Part shown: in pieces, positions 39,781-49,798 of the stretch
Position numbering within the stretch: the first letter of the stretch is position 1
Layout of the letters: each line of letters starts with the position of its first letter
Assembly: GCF_004364435.1 (NCBI RefSeq)
Contig: NZ_SOCT01000004.1
Location: 248,001 to 312,000 of the forward strand
DNA length: 64,000 bases
Direction of reading: 5' to 3'
Source of the DNA: Pseudomonas sp. LP_7_YM
Lineage (GTDB): Bacteria; Pseudomonadota; Gammaproteobacteria; Pseudomonadales; Pseudomonadaceae
Notes under the pieces: generated by a model
Seen by the model: only the letters and a program-made list of their open reading frames with translations
Told to the model about the DNA's origin: nothing
Database searches by the model: none
Position numbers and translations under genes: made by a program

Positions 39781-40527
39781 ATGTCGTTTCTGAAGATCAT
39801 TTCAATGGCCTGCCTGGCCCTGATACTGGGCGCCTGCCAAAGCCTGTTTCAACCCAACCTGCGCAGTCCGCTGACCGTTCAGCGCGACGCTTCCGAACTT
39901 GTCAAGCCCGGCTGCACCACCAGCGATTGCCCACTGGTCAATATTGATACCGTGCATTTTCCGGACGAACCGAAACTCGACACGATCGTCCAGCGCACCT
40001 TGCTGCAATTGACCCGCAGTGACAGCGATGGCCCAGTGCCGCCGACGCTCAAAGCCTATCAAGAGCAATTCCTGGCGCACGCCCAGGCCCGCAGCAGCAG
40101 TTATTTGCAAGCCAAAGTCCGCGAACAGCATGACGGTATCGTCATCGTCGAGCTTTCGAGCTATCTGGACACCGGCAGTGCGCAGGGCAATCCGGGCCGT
40201 GCCTTCATCAACTATTCGCGCCCGCAGCAGAAGGTGCTGACCCTGGCCGATATGCTGGTGCCAGGCCAGGAAGCGGCGTTCTGGGAAAAAGCTGAACTGG
40301 CGCATCACGCCTGGCAAATCAGCACCAAACTGGACAAGGACACTGAGTTCCAGAAGACCTGGCCATTCAAGCGAACTGCCAACGTCGCGCTGACGTACGG
40401 CGCAGTGATCCTGAAATATCCCGTCACCACCATCGCCCCGTACGCCATGGGTCACATCGAGCTGAAGATTCCTTATCCACAGCTCAATGGCATCATCAAG
40501 CCGGAACTGTTCCCTGGCCGGAGCTGA
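39781..40527 (+). CDS. RsiV-like (DUF3298) lipoprotein
   Basis: A 248-aa predicted lipoprotein. The signal is MSFLKIISMACLALILGAC with lipobox LGAC and Cys19. The mature part includes ARSSSYLQAKVREQHDGIVI, GNPGRAFINYSRPQQ and ALTYGAVILKYPVTTIAP, consistent with the RsiV/DUF3298 family. That family is named after an anti-sigma factor of Bacillus that binds lysozyme; in Gram-negatives the members are orphan lipoproteins of unknown role. The ATG at 39781 has AAGGA 7 bases upstream. Its 3' end overlaps cytX, which runs the other way, by 32 bases. It starts 218 bases from nudF. Confidence 0.8.
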   Translation: MSFLKIISMACLALILGACQSLFQPNLRSPLTVQRDASELVKPGCTTSDCPLVNIDTVHFPDEPKLDTIVQRTLLQLTRSDSDGPVPPTLKAYQEQFLAHAQARSSSYLQAKVREQHDGIVIVELSSYLDTGSAQGNPGRAFINYSRPQQKVLTLADMLVPGQEAAFWEKAELAHHAWQISTKLDKDTEFQKTWPFKRTANVALTYGAVILKYPVTTIAPYAMGHIELKIPYPQLNGIIKPELFPGRS

Positions 40528-41785
40528 TTGCCTTACCCAGCAGTAGCTGCAACATGCCAGCCATCACCAGGGCTGGCAATGTTGCACCGACGTCCGGGTA
40601 AAAATTAGCCAGCAGGTGATAGGTCGAAATCCCGCCCAGCCAGGCCAGCAGGCTCATCCAGCGCAATCCCACCGTTGCGGCGTCATGCCTGCGACGACGC
40701 AGGATGAAGTGATCCACCAGTACCACGCCAAACAGCGGCGCGAACACCGAACCGATGAGCAGCAGGAAATTCTGATATTGCGCCAATGGCGCGAAGCAGG
40801 CGATCAGCGTGCAGATAACGCCGATGGCCATTGCCAGATGCTCGACTTTGGCCTTCAACAGGATTCCGCTTGAAACGGCGGCCGAGTGAATGTCGGCGAA
40901 GGCATTCTCGGATTCATCAAGCAGGATCAGCAGCAGTGGAAGTCCCATTCCTGCCCCGGCCAGCGCCAGCAGCAGCGCGTTGCTTTCGCCACTCGGTGCG
41001 AAGGCCAGGGTGTAAGCAACGCCCAGTGTCATCAGCCAGAAATTACCGATAAAAAAGCCCAGCACCGTACCGCCGAACACGCCGCTCGCGCGCTTGCCGA
41101 AACGTGAGTAATCGGCAATCAGCGGCAGCCAGGACAGCGGCATCGCAATGGCGATATCAAAACCTGCCGCGAACGGTAGCGATCCGTCGCCAGCGCGTGA
41201 CCAAAGCACGGCCAGATCCGCCTTGATCAGCAGGTTCCAGGTCAGCCAGGCGCACGCTGCGAGTAGCAACCAGATGCCCCATTTGCGCAGGATCTGCCTG
41301 ACGAAAGTCAGAGGACCACTGACCGCCAGAAGCGTCGCCAGCGCACCAAATACCAACGTCCAGAGCAGCGGACTGGCCAAGAGGCTGGATTCAGCAAACA
41401 CGCCCGCGCCCAGCAGACTGGCTGCATCGCGCATGACAATGATCTCGAATGCGCCCCAACCCACCAGCTGCAGCAGGTTGAGCATCGCGGGCAAGCCTGC
41501 ACCCTTGGTGCCGAGGCTGAGCTTGAGCGCTGCCATTGACGAAAGACCGGTATCGCTGCCGACCACGCCCACCGCAGCAAGCAGCAGGACGCCCACCAGC
41601 GTGCCCAGGAAAATCGCCAGCATGGCGCCGTACATGCCCAGCCCCGGCGCGAGCAACGCACCGGTCTGCAGCACCATCAGGCCAATACCAAGGGAAAACC
41701 ACAGGGAAAACAGATCGCGCCCGCCGAAGACACGTTTATCGGCGGGGACGGGAATGTCAGGTGAATAGGTGCCGGGTGTGTTCAC
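40496..41785 (-). CDS. cytX: CytX, putative hydroxymethylpyrimidine transporter
   Basis: A 429-aa NCS1-type permease with about 12 membrane helices (for example WFSLGIGLMVLQTGALLAPGL, and GFFIGNFWLMTLGVAYTLAF), proposed to import the thiamine precursor HMP. The start is GTG at 41785 (VNTPGTYSPD), which fits the family and is preceded by GAGAAA. cytX is associated with thiamine genes in many genomes, and thiC lies 151 bases upstream on the same strand. The gap holds an inverted-repeat element but no separate TPP riboswitch is seen, so cytX may rely on read-through from the thiC riboswitch. Confidence 0.88.
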   Translation of the reverse strand: MNTPGTYSPDIPVPADKRVFGGRDLFSLWFSLGIGLMVLQTGALLAPGLGMYGAMLAIFLGTLVGVLLLAAVGVVGSDTGLSSMAALKLSLGTKGAGLPAMLNLLQLVGWGAFEIIVMRDAASLLGAGVFAESSLLASPLLWTLVFGALATLLAVSGPLTFVRQILRKWGIWLLLAACAWLTWNLLIKADLAVLWSRAGDGSLPFAAGFDIAIAMPLSWLPLIADYSRFGKRASGVFGGTVLGFFIGNFWLMTLGVAYTLAFAPSGESNALLLALAGAGMGLPLLLILLDESENAFADIHSAAVSSGILLKAKVEHLAMAIGVICTLIACFAPLAQYQNFLLLIGSVFAPLFGVVLVDHFILRRRRHDAATVGLRWMSLLAWLGGISTYHLLANFYPDVGATLPALVMAGMLQLLLGKAISSGQGTVPA

Positions 41786-41814
41786 GTCATTTTCTCGGAT
41801 GAACAAAACATTGA

Positions 41815-41919
41815 TGATCGTTCCCACGCTTTGCGTAGGCAGGCGCGCCCGGACGCTCCGCATCCCATGTGACGCGGAGCATCACCAAGGGGTTACCACG
41901 CGAAGCGTGGGAACGATCA
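41815..41919. repeat. 105-bp inverted-repeat element (MITE/REP-like)
   Basis: TGATCGTTCCCACGCTT (41815-41831) and its exact reverse complement (41903-41919) close a 105-bp element. An inner pair GCTCCGC/GCGGAGC makes a second arm, so the whole can fold as a long hairpin. Terminal CGTTCCCACGC repeats of this kind are common in Pseudomonas syringae genomes (from memory). It lies between thiC and cytX. Confidence 0.85.
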
Positions 41920-41936
41920 GCGTCAGGCGAGGCGAT

Positions 41937-43958
<2,022 letters not shown>

Positions 43959-44019
43959 TCAAGAAATGAACAAAGACGACCCCGGACGACACTCAAGAGG
44001 ACTCGCCGGGAGACGAGAA

Positions 44020-44108
44020 ATCTTGTTCCCTACGCAGGCGCTAACCTGATCAGGTTCAACGGGATCCGGATTATCCGATCTCAGCCTCATAGCAAGGCAC
44101 CCCGACAA
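44020..44108 (-). ncRNA. TPP riboswitch (THI element)
   Basis: Read on the minus strand, GGGGTGCC, CTGAGA, ACCTGATCAGGTT, and GCGTAGGGAACAAG follow one another with conserved spacing, the hallmark of the THI-box aptamer. It precedes thiC by about 180 bases of leader. Binding of thiamine pyrophosphate should repress thiC, either by blocking the ribosome site or by early termination; no strong T-tailed hairpin is visible, so translational control is more likely. Confidence 0.95.
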
Positions 44109-44118
44109 GAACGGCGTC

Positions 44119-44148
44119 AGTCTAGACGTCGTACGCCGAAAACACCAA
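44119..44148 (-). promoter_or_regulatory. Candidate thiC promoter
   Basis: On the minus strand TTGGTG (44148-44143), an 18-base spacer and TAGACT (44124-44119) precede the riboswitch, with a start expected just before its 5' end. Confidence 0.5.
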
Positions 44149-44189
44149 GAGCGGAATTCAAACGCCCGTTAAAAGCCTGTTTTAGCCAA

Positions 44190-44218
44190 TTGTTGTCGCG
44201 ACTTGGCGGAACTACACT
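44190..44218 (+). promoter_or_regulatory. Candidate tolC promoter
   Basis: TTGTTG (44190-44195), a 17-base spacer and TACACT (44213-44218) give a sigma70-type pair, with a 5' untranslated region of about 55 bases to the tolC start. Confidence 0.5.
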
Positions 44219-44279
44219 CGCTTCGCGGCGCCAAAGCCGTTTGCACCTGATTCAGCGACAACAACTCTAGGAAATGTCT

Positions 44280-45719
44280 ATGCTGCGCAAACTTTCACTG
44301 GCCATTGCCGTGTCGTGTGCTTCGAATGCAATGGCGGTGGCAGCGGACTTGCCTATGCCGACCAGGACCGGACTGGTCAGCGTCTATCAGGAAGCCGTCA
44401 ACAACAACGCGGACCTGGCTGCAGCGCGGGCCGATTACGCCGCGCAAAAAGAGATCGTGCCCCAGGCCCGCGCAGGCCTGCTGCCGAATATTTCCGGCGG
44501 TGCCGACATAAACGACACGCGCACCAAGATCGATCAGCCCTCCGCTGTGATCAACCGCAGCGGCACCGTCTATCGCGCCACCTTGAGCCAGCCGATTTTC
44601 CGTGCCGACCGCTGGTTCCAGCTCAAGGCGGCCAAGGACGTCAACGAACAGGCCCTGCTGCAACTCTCGGCCACTGAACAAAACCTGATTCTGCAAAGCG
44701 CCGAAGACTACTTCACGGTGCTGCGAGCGCAGGACAACCTGGCCTCGACCAAAGCTGAAGAGGCGGCGTTCAAACGGCAGCTGGATCAAGCCAACGGGCG
44801 CTTCGATGTCGGTCTTTCGGACAAGACCGACGTGCTGCAGGCTCAGGCCAGCTACGACACTGCCCGCGCATCGCGCATCGTTGCCCAGCGTCAGGTGGAC
44901 GACGCGTTTCAGGCCTTGATGACCCTGACCAACCGCGAATACAACTCCATCGAAGGCATCGTGCACACGCTGCCGGTGCTCGCGCCGACGCCCAACGATG
45001 CGAAATCCTGGGTCGACACGGCTTCGCAGCAGAACCTCAATCTGCTCGCCAGCAACTACGCGGTCAGCGCTGCCGAAGAAACTCTGCGCCAGCGCAAGGC
45101 CGGCCACGCACCGACTGTCGATGCCGTGGCTCAGTACGAAAAAGGCGATAACGACCCGCTAGGCTTCAGCAATCCCAACTACACCGGTCAAGACTTCCAT
45201 GGCAGCGTCGAACAACGCAGCATCGGCCTGCAAGTGAACATCCCGATCTACAGCGGTGGCCTGACCAGTTCGCAAGTGCGTGAAGCCTACGCCCGCTTGG
45301 GCCAGAGCGAACAACAGCGCGAAGGCATGCGGCGTCAGGTGGTGGAAAACACCCGCAACCTGCACCGTGCAGTAAATACCGATGTGGAACAGGTGCAGGC
45401 GCGCAAGCAGTCGATCATCTCCAGCCAGAGCGCGCTGGAGGCTACCGAAATCGGCTATCAAGTGGGCACGCGCAACATCGTCGACGTACTCGACGCGCAA
45501 CGCCAGCTGTACGCCTCGGTGCGCGATTACAACAACACCCGCTATGACTACATCCTCGATAACCTGCGTCTGAAACAGGCTGCCGGGACTTTGAGCCCGG
45601 GGGATCTGCAGGACCTGTCGCGCTTCCTGAAGCCTGACTACAACCCGGACAAGGACTTCCTGCCGCCGGATCTGGCGAAAGAGGCGGCGAAGAATTTTGA
45701 ACGGCCGAGCGCAAGGTAA
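44280..45719 (+). CDS. tolC: TolC-family outer-membrane channel protein
   Basis: A 479-aa outer-membrane efflux/type I secretion exit duct. The signal peptide is MLRKLSLAIAVSCASNAMAVA. The mature protein has the two long helical hairpins and beta segments of OEP repeats (NNNADLAAARADYAAQKEI, ATEIGYQVGTRNIVDVLDAQ). I chose the second ATG at 44280 because AGGA is then 7 bases upstream, whereas the ATG at 44274 would be only 1 base away. It is divergent from thiC and convergent with waaA. The partner pump or secretion genes are not adjacent. Confidence 0.93.
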   Translation: MLRKLSLAIAVSCASNAMAVAADLPMPTRTGLVSVYQEAVNNNADLAAARADYAAQKEIVPQARAGLLPNISGGADINDTRTKIDQPSAVINRSGTVYRATLSQPIFRADRWFQLKAAKDVNEQALLQLSATEQNLILQSAEDYFTVLRAQDNLASTKAEEAAFKRQLDQANGRFDVGLSDKTDVLQAQASYDTARASRIVAQRQVDDAFQALMTLTNREYNSIEGIVHTLPVLAPTPNDAKSWVDTASQQNLNLLASNYAVSAAEETLRQRKAGHAPTVDAVAQYEKGDNDPLGFSNPNYTGQDFHGSVEQRSIGLQVNIPIYSGGLTSSQVREAYARLGQSEQQREGMRRQVVENTRNLHRAVNTDVEQVQARKQSIISSQSALEATEIGYQVGTRNIVDVLDAQRQLYASVRDYNNTRYDYILDNLRLKQAAGTLSPGDLQDLSRFLKPDYNPDKDFLPPDLAKEAAKNFERPSAR

Positions 45720-45783
45720 GCAGTTGATCCGCCGAGAGGATGATCGTTAGCGCGGATCGTTTCTGTATTCTGCCCAAAGAGCG

Positions 45784-45829
45784 TGGGCGTTCAGCTGGCG
45801 GGCAAGCTTGCTCCTACGGGCTACGCCCA
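45784..45829. repeat. REP-like inverted repeat between tolC and waaA
   Basis: TGGGCGT (45784-45790) and ACGCCCA (45823-45829) flank a central GCAAGCTTGC palindrome resembling the core of Pseudomonas REP sequences. It lies between the convergent tolC and waaA stops, where it could help stop both transcripts. Confidence 0.55.
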
Positions 45830-45843
45830 GAATCAAAAGCGGT

Positions 45844-47124
45844 TCAGTGCAGGGCCAGCAGTTTCGCGATCCCATCCAATAATTGCTGCAACGCCCCCTG
45901 ATTGGCTTTCATCACCTGCAACCCGGCGTCTGCCATAGCCTTGGCCTGCTGCGGCTGTTCGATCAGTCGCTGCACCACCGCTGCCAGCCCTGCTGAATCA
46001 CTGACCTCTTCCAGCGCCCCGGCATTGCGCAGCATCGCAGCGATTTCGAGGAAGTTGAACAGGTGCGGACCGCTCAGAACCGGCTTGTCCAGCGCCGCAG
46101 GCTCCAGCAGGTTATGCCCTCCGTTGGGTACCAGACTGCCCCCGACGAACGCGATGTCAGCCAGGGCGTAGAGAAACAGCAACTCGCCCATGGTGTCGCC
46201 CATCAGCACCGACGTCCCGTTTATCACAGGCGCGTCCGTTGACCGACGTACGCTGGCAAAGCCCTGCTGCTGGCTCAATTCGAACACGCTATCGAAGCGC
46301 TCAGGGTGGCGCGGTACGAGAATCAACAGTGCATCAGGATGGTTTTTCAGGACGTCGCGATGGGCGGACAGCACCACTTCATCCTCACCCGCATGCGTAC
46401 TGGCGGCGATCCACACGGGCCGCGCAGCCGTCTGCCAGACCTCACGCTGTCGCGCCGCACGCTGCAGCAACTGCAGGTCAATGGTCAGGTCGAACTTGAT
46501 CGAGCCGGTCACTGTGACGCAGTCAGGCCGGGCACCGAGATCACGAAAACGCCGAGCTTCGGTTTCGGTCTGCACGGCAATCAGGCTCATTTCGGCGAGC
46601 ATCGGTCGGGTAAGCCTGGCGAACTTTCCGTAGCCGCGCGCAGAACGCTGCGACAGACGCGCGTTAGCGAGCACCGTCGGGATACCCCGCTTTGCACATT
46701 GATGAATGTGGTTGGGCCACAGCTCGGTTTCCATGATCACGCCGATCTTCGGCTGGACATGATCGAGAAAACGCCCCGCCGCCCAAGGGAAATCGTAAGG
46801 CAGGTAGCAATGCTGCACGCGCGGCTCGTTGGCAAACATCGACAGGATGCGCTCGGAGCCGGTCGGCGTCATGCAGGTTATGGTGATCGGCAGTTGTGGA
46901 TAACGCGCCAGCAAGGCGCGAACCATGGGCGCGGCGGCAATACTTTCGCCCACCGAAACGGCATGCACCCAGATGCCGCCTGTTTGCATCGGCGCCAGCC
47001 CGTGGGCGAAACGCTCACCGATACGTTGCGCGTAAGCCGGGGCTTTGCGCGCCCGCAACCATAGGCGCAGAGCGATCAGGGGCAGACCGAGGTGCAACAG
47101 GATGCTGTAGAGAGTTCTATTCAT
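45844..47124 (-). CDS. waaA: 3-deoxy-D-manno-octulosonic acid transferase WaaA
   Basis: WaaA adds the two Kdo sugars to lipid IVA at the inner membrane, the start of LPS core synthesis. The 426-aa product has an N-terminal membrane anchor (about 3-23, TLYSILLHLGLPLIALRLWL), the catalytic Glu in WVHAVSVGESIAAAP, and the GT-B fold with the C-terminal GGSLVPNGGHNLLEPA motif. The ATG at 47124 (MNRTLY) is the family start; the longer frame to 47214 lacks support. It belongs functionally with hldE, msbA and the core cluster downstream. Confidence 0.96.
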   Translation of the reverse strand: MNRTLYSILLHLGLPLIALRLWLRARKAPAYAQRIGERFAHGLAPMQTGGIWVHAVSVGESIAAAPMVRALLARYPQLPITITCMTPTGSERILSMFANEPRVQHCYLPYDFPWAAGRFLDHVQPKIGVIMETELWPNHIHQCAKRGIPTVLANARLSQRSARGYGKFARLTRPMLAEMSLIAVQTETEARRFRDLGARPDCVTVTGSIKFDLTIDLQLLQRAARQREVWQTAARPVWIAASTHAGEDEVVLSAHRDVLKNHPDALLILVPRHPERFDSVFELSQQQGFASVRRSTDAPVINGTSVLMGDTMGELLFLYALADIAFVGGSLVPNGGHNLLEPAALDKPVLSGPHLFNFLEIAAMLRNAGALEEVSDSAGLAAVVQRLIEQPQQAKAMADAGLQVMKANQGALQQLLDGIAKLLALH

Positions 47125-47369
47125 GGGCGCGGAGTTTATCAGCCAACGGCCTTCAGATGATGGGCAAAGCGTCGAATGCACCGGCTTCATGGGCTTGTGC
47201 TTTTCCATCGGCACGCCTGGCCTCGGTTATCCGAAACTGGCGTGCGCTGTAGAGATCGAACAGACTCACCTCCTGACCGGCTTCGGGCGTTGGCCATCGC
47301 AACCTTTACCGCCTTCGCGTTCCCAGCCCCGCCGGAATCGAATACTGCTTTTTTGAAGAGAGTTGCATC

Positions 47370-47702
47370 ATGTCTGCCTACTACCTGCTCGCCATCGCCA
47401 TCTGTGCCGAAGTCATCGGCACCGTCTCCATGAAAGCCGTAAAAGGCCTGAGCACACCTGTGCCACTGTTACTGGTGATCGTGGGTTACGGCGTGGCGTT
47501 CTGGATGCTGACGCTGGTGGTGCGCAGCATCCCGGTGGGCGTCGCCTACGCAGTCTGGGCAGGCATGGGTATCGTCATGGTGAGCGTCGCTGCGCTGTTC
47601 ATCTACGATCAGAAACTCGACCTGCCCGCCATCGCCGGCATGGGCCTTATAGTGGCGGGCGTTGTGGTCATCCAGCTGTTCTCGAAAACGGCAGGTCATT
47701 AA
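47370..47702 (+). CDS. SMR-family multidrug/quaternary-ammonium efflux protein
   Basis: A 110-aa inner-membrane transporter with four helices. Glu14 (ICAEVIG), the proton/substrate-coupling residue of the SMR family, is present, as is the signature AYAVWAGMGIV. It is an EmrE/SugE-type dimeric antiporter; substrates cannot be told from sequence. The ATG has GAGAG upstream. I looked for a guanidine riboswitch in the 245-base gap before it and saw no convincing ACGR-loop hairpins. It precedes the FAD-dependent oxidoreductase gene by 78 bases. Confidence 0.93.
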   Translation: MSAYYLLAIAICAEVIGTVSMKAVKGLSTPVPLLLVIVGYGVAFWMLTLVVRSIPVGVAYAVWAGMGIVMVSVAALFIYDQKLDLPAIAGMGLIVAGVVVIQLFSKTAGH

Positions 47703-47743
47703 AGCCGGCCTTGAAAAGCGGCTCATTGAAAAGCGCCTTCCCC

Positions 47744-47749
47744 TATAAT
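47744..47749 (+). promoter_or_regulatory. Candidate -10 box of the oxidoreductase operon
   Basis: A perfect TATAAT lies 32 bases before the ATG at 47781, but no good -35 is seen 16-18 bases upstream. An activator or a weak -35 may be involved. Confidence 0.4.
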
Positions 47750-47780
47750 GGCGCGATTCGCTTTGCCATCTGAGGTGCTC

Positions 47781-48956
47781 ATGCCATCCGCTATTTCCAC
47801 TGACGTCCTGATTGTCGGCGCAGGCGTTGCCGGCCTCTGGCTCAACGCCCGTCTGCGTCAGCAAGGCTTTTCGACAGTGGTAGTAGAGAGCGCCAGCCTG
47901 GGTGGCGGGCAGACGTTCAAGTCTCAGGGGATCATTCACGGCGGCGCCAAGTATGCGCTGCATGGCGCGCTGTCCGGTGCCTCGGAAGCCATCGCCGACA
48001 TGCCCCGCCGCTGGCGCGAAGCGTTGGACGGCAAAGGTGAGCTTGACCTCTCGGGCGTCCGATTGCTTTCCGAAGCACATTACCTGTGGTCACCGGGCAC
48101 CATCGCCGGCAACCTCACCAGCTTTTTTGCCAGCAAGGCCGTGCGTGGCCGCGTCGATCAGGTTAAGGGCAGCGATCTGCCTCCAGCCCTGCAAGACCCG
48201 CGATTCAAGGGCAAGGTCTATCGCCTCGCAGAACTGGTAATCGATGTGCCAAGCCTTGTGCAAAAACTCGCGGAACTGGCGGGTGACAGTCTGCTGGCTG
48301 GCGAGAGCATCGAACCGCTGCGCAAGGGCGACGAATTGATCGGTCTGCGGGTCGACGGACGTGACATTCAGGCCCAGCGCGTGGTGCTGAGTGCCGGTGC
48401 AGGCACTGCGGACCTTCTCAACGCTTTGAATGTCAGCCAACCGGCCATGCAGCGCCGGCCCCTGCAGATGGTGCTGGTCAAGGGACCAACGCTAAAGCCC
48501 CTGTACGCCCACTGTCTGGGTGGCGGACCGAAGCCGCGCATCACCATCACCACGCACCCGGCCGCCGACGGTCAGTGGGTGTGGTATCTGGGCGGCGATA
48601 TTTCCGAAGCCGACGGCGTGGCCCGCGAGCCCGCCGAGCAGATTGCCTTCGCCAAAAAAGAACTCTCGCAGCTGCTGCCCTGGGTCGATCTGAGTCAGGC
48701 GCAGTTCGCCACGTTGCGCGTGGATCGCGCCGAGCCGCAACAGAGCGGGCTGGTCAGGCCCGACAACGCGTTCCTCGACGTGCAGGGTCGCCTGATGGTG
48801 GGCTGGCCAACCAAACTGGCGCTGGCGCCAGACTTCGCCGACCGCGTGCTGGCCGCCTTGTCCCGCGACAACATTCACCCGCTCCAGCAACCGGTCGTTA
48901 CAGACCTGCCCAAGCCACCGCTGGCCAAACCGGTGTGGGACGTGTTGCTGCCATGA
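47781..48956 (+). CDS. FAD-dependent oxidoreductase, DAO type
   Basis: A 391-aa flavoprotein of the D-amino-acid-oxidase superfamily. The N-terminus LIVGAGVAGLWLNARL is the FAD-binding GxGxxG, followed by TFKSQGIIHGGAKYALHG and a C-terminal motif LMVGWPTKLALAPDFADRVL. The substrate is unknown. The ATG at 47781 has GAGG 5 bases upstream. The stop overlaps the start of the next gene as ATGA, so the two are coupled. Confidence 0.85.
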   Translation: MPSAISTDVLIVGAGVAGLWLNARLRQQGFSTVVVESASLGGGQTFKSQGIIHGGAKYALHGALSGASEAIADMPRRWREALDGKGELDLSGVRLLSEAHYLWSPGTIAGNLTSFFASKAVRGRVDQVKGSDLPPALQDPRFKGKVYRLAELVIDVPSLVQKLAELAGDSLLAGESIEPLRKGDELIGLRVDGRDIQAQRVVLSAGAGTADLLNALNVSQPAMQRRPLQMVLVKGPTLKPLYAHCLGGGPKPRITITTHPAADGQWVWYLGGDISEADGVAREPAEQIAFAKKELSQLLPWVDLSQAQFATLRVDRAEPQQSGLVRPDNAFLDVQGRLMVGWPTKLALAPDFADRVLAALSRDNIHPLQQPVVTDLPKPPLAKPVWDVLLP

Positions 48957-49762
48957 AGACCTTGCATGATCTGCATCGACCCTTGGGCAGTCTCGGCATC
49001 GACGTCTCCCCCATCGGCCTGGGAACCGTCAAGCTGGGCCGCGATCAGGGCGTCAAATACCCCAACGGTTTCACCATTCCCGACGACAACGAAGCGCGGA
49101 TGCTGCTCAAGCAGGCCCGAGTTCTGGGTATCAACCTGATCGACACTGCGCCCGCCTATGGCCGCAGCGAAGAGCGTCTCGGCCCGCTGCTGCGCAGGCA
49201 GCGTCACGACTGGGTCATCGTCAGCAAAGTCGGCGAAGAGTTCGAAGCCGGACAGTCGAGCCATGACTTCAGCGCTGCTCACACGCGCATGTCGGTAGAG
49301 CGCAGCCTTCAGCGCCTGCAAACCGATTTCATCGATCTGGTGCTGGTTCATTCCGACGGCAATGACCTGCATGTGCTCAACGAATGCGATGTCTACCGGA
49401 CCCTTGCCGAACTCAAGCAAGAAGGCAAGATTCGTGGCTTCGGCTTTTCGGGCAAGACGGTTGAGGGCGCGCTGCTGGCCCTGCGCGAAGGGGACTGCGC
49501 CATGGTCACCTACAACCTCAACGAGCAAGGTGAAAAACCGGTTCTGGATTACGCTGCCGCTCATGGCAAGGGGATCCTCATCAAAAAAGCATTGGCCAGC
49601 GGGCACGTTTGCCTGAGCCCCGGAGTCGATCCTGTGCAAGCCAGTTTCGAACTGCTGTTTGCACACCCTGGCGTGGCCGGTGCTATCGTCGGGACGATCA
49701 ACCCCTTGCACCTGGCCCATAACGTAGCCACTGCCGCTGCCGTAATACGCCGTCAAGCCTGA
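48953..49762 (+). CDS. Aldo/keto reductase
   Basis: A 269-aa NADPH-dependent reductase of the AKR superfamily (TIM barrel). It has the tetrad Asp/Tyr in LIDTAPAYGRSEE, Lys in IVSKVGEEF and His in LVLVHSDGND. The substrate is unknown. The ATG at 48953 overlaps the flavoprotein stop by 4 bases (ATGA). The Nudix-like gene follows after 36 bases. The three-gene unit is a plausible redox/repair operon, but the pathway cannot be assigned. Confidence 0.9.
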   Translation: MKTLHDLHRPLGSLGIDVSPIGLGTVKLGRDQGVKYPNGFTIPDDNEARMLLKQARVLGINLIDTAPAYGRSEERLGPLLRRQRHDWVIVSKVGEEFEAGQSSHDFSAAHTRMSVERSLQRLQTDFIDLVLVHSDGNDLHVLNECDVYRTLAELKQEGKIRGFGFSGKTVEGALLALREGDCAMVTYNLNEQGEKPVLDYAAAHGKGILIKKALASGHVCLSPGVDPVQASFELLFAHPGVAGAIVGTINPLHLAHNVATAAAVIRRQA

Positions 49763-49798
49763 AGTGGGCGGCCGCCCCCAACGCAAGAAGGAGCCGAT

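Noticed and set aside
47125..47369. A guanidine riboswitch ahead of the SMR gene
   Set aside because: No paired hairpins with ACGR loops or ykkC-like conserved blocks could be found by eye.
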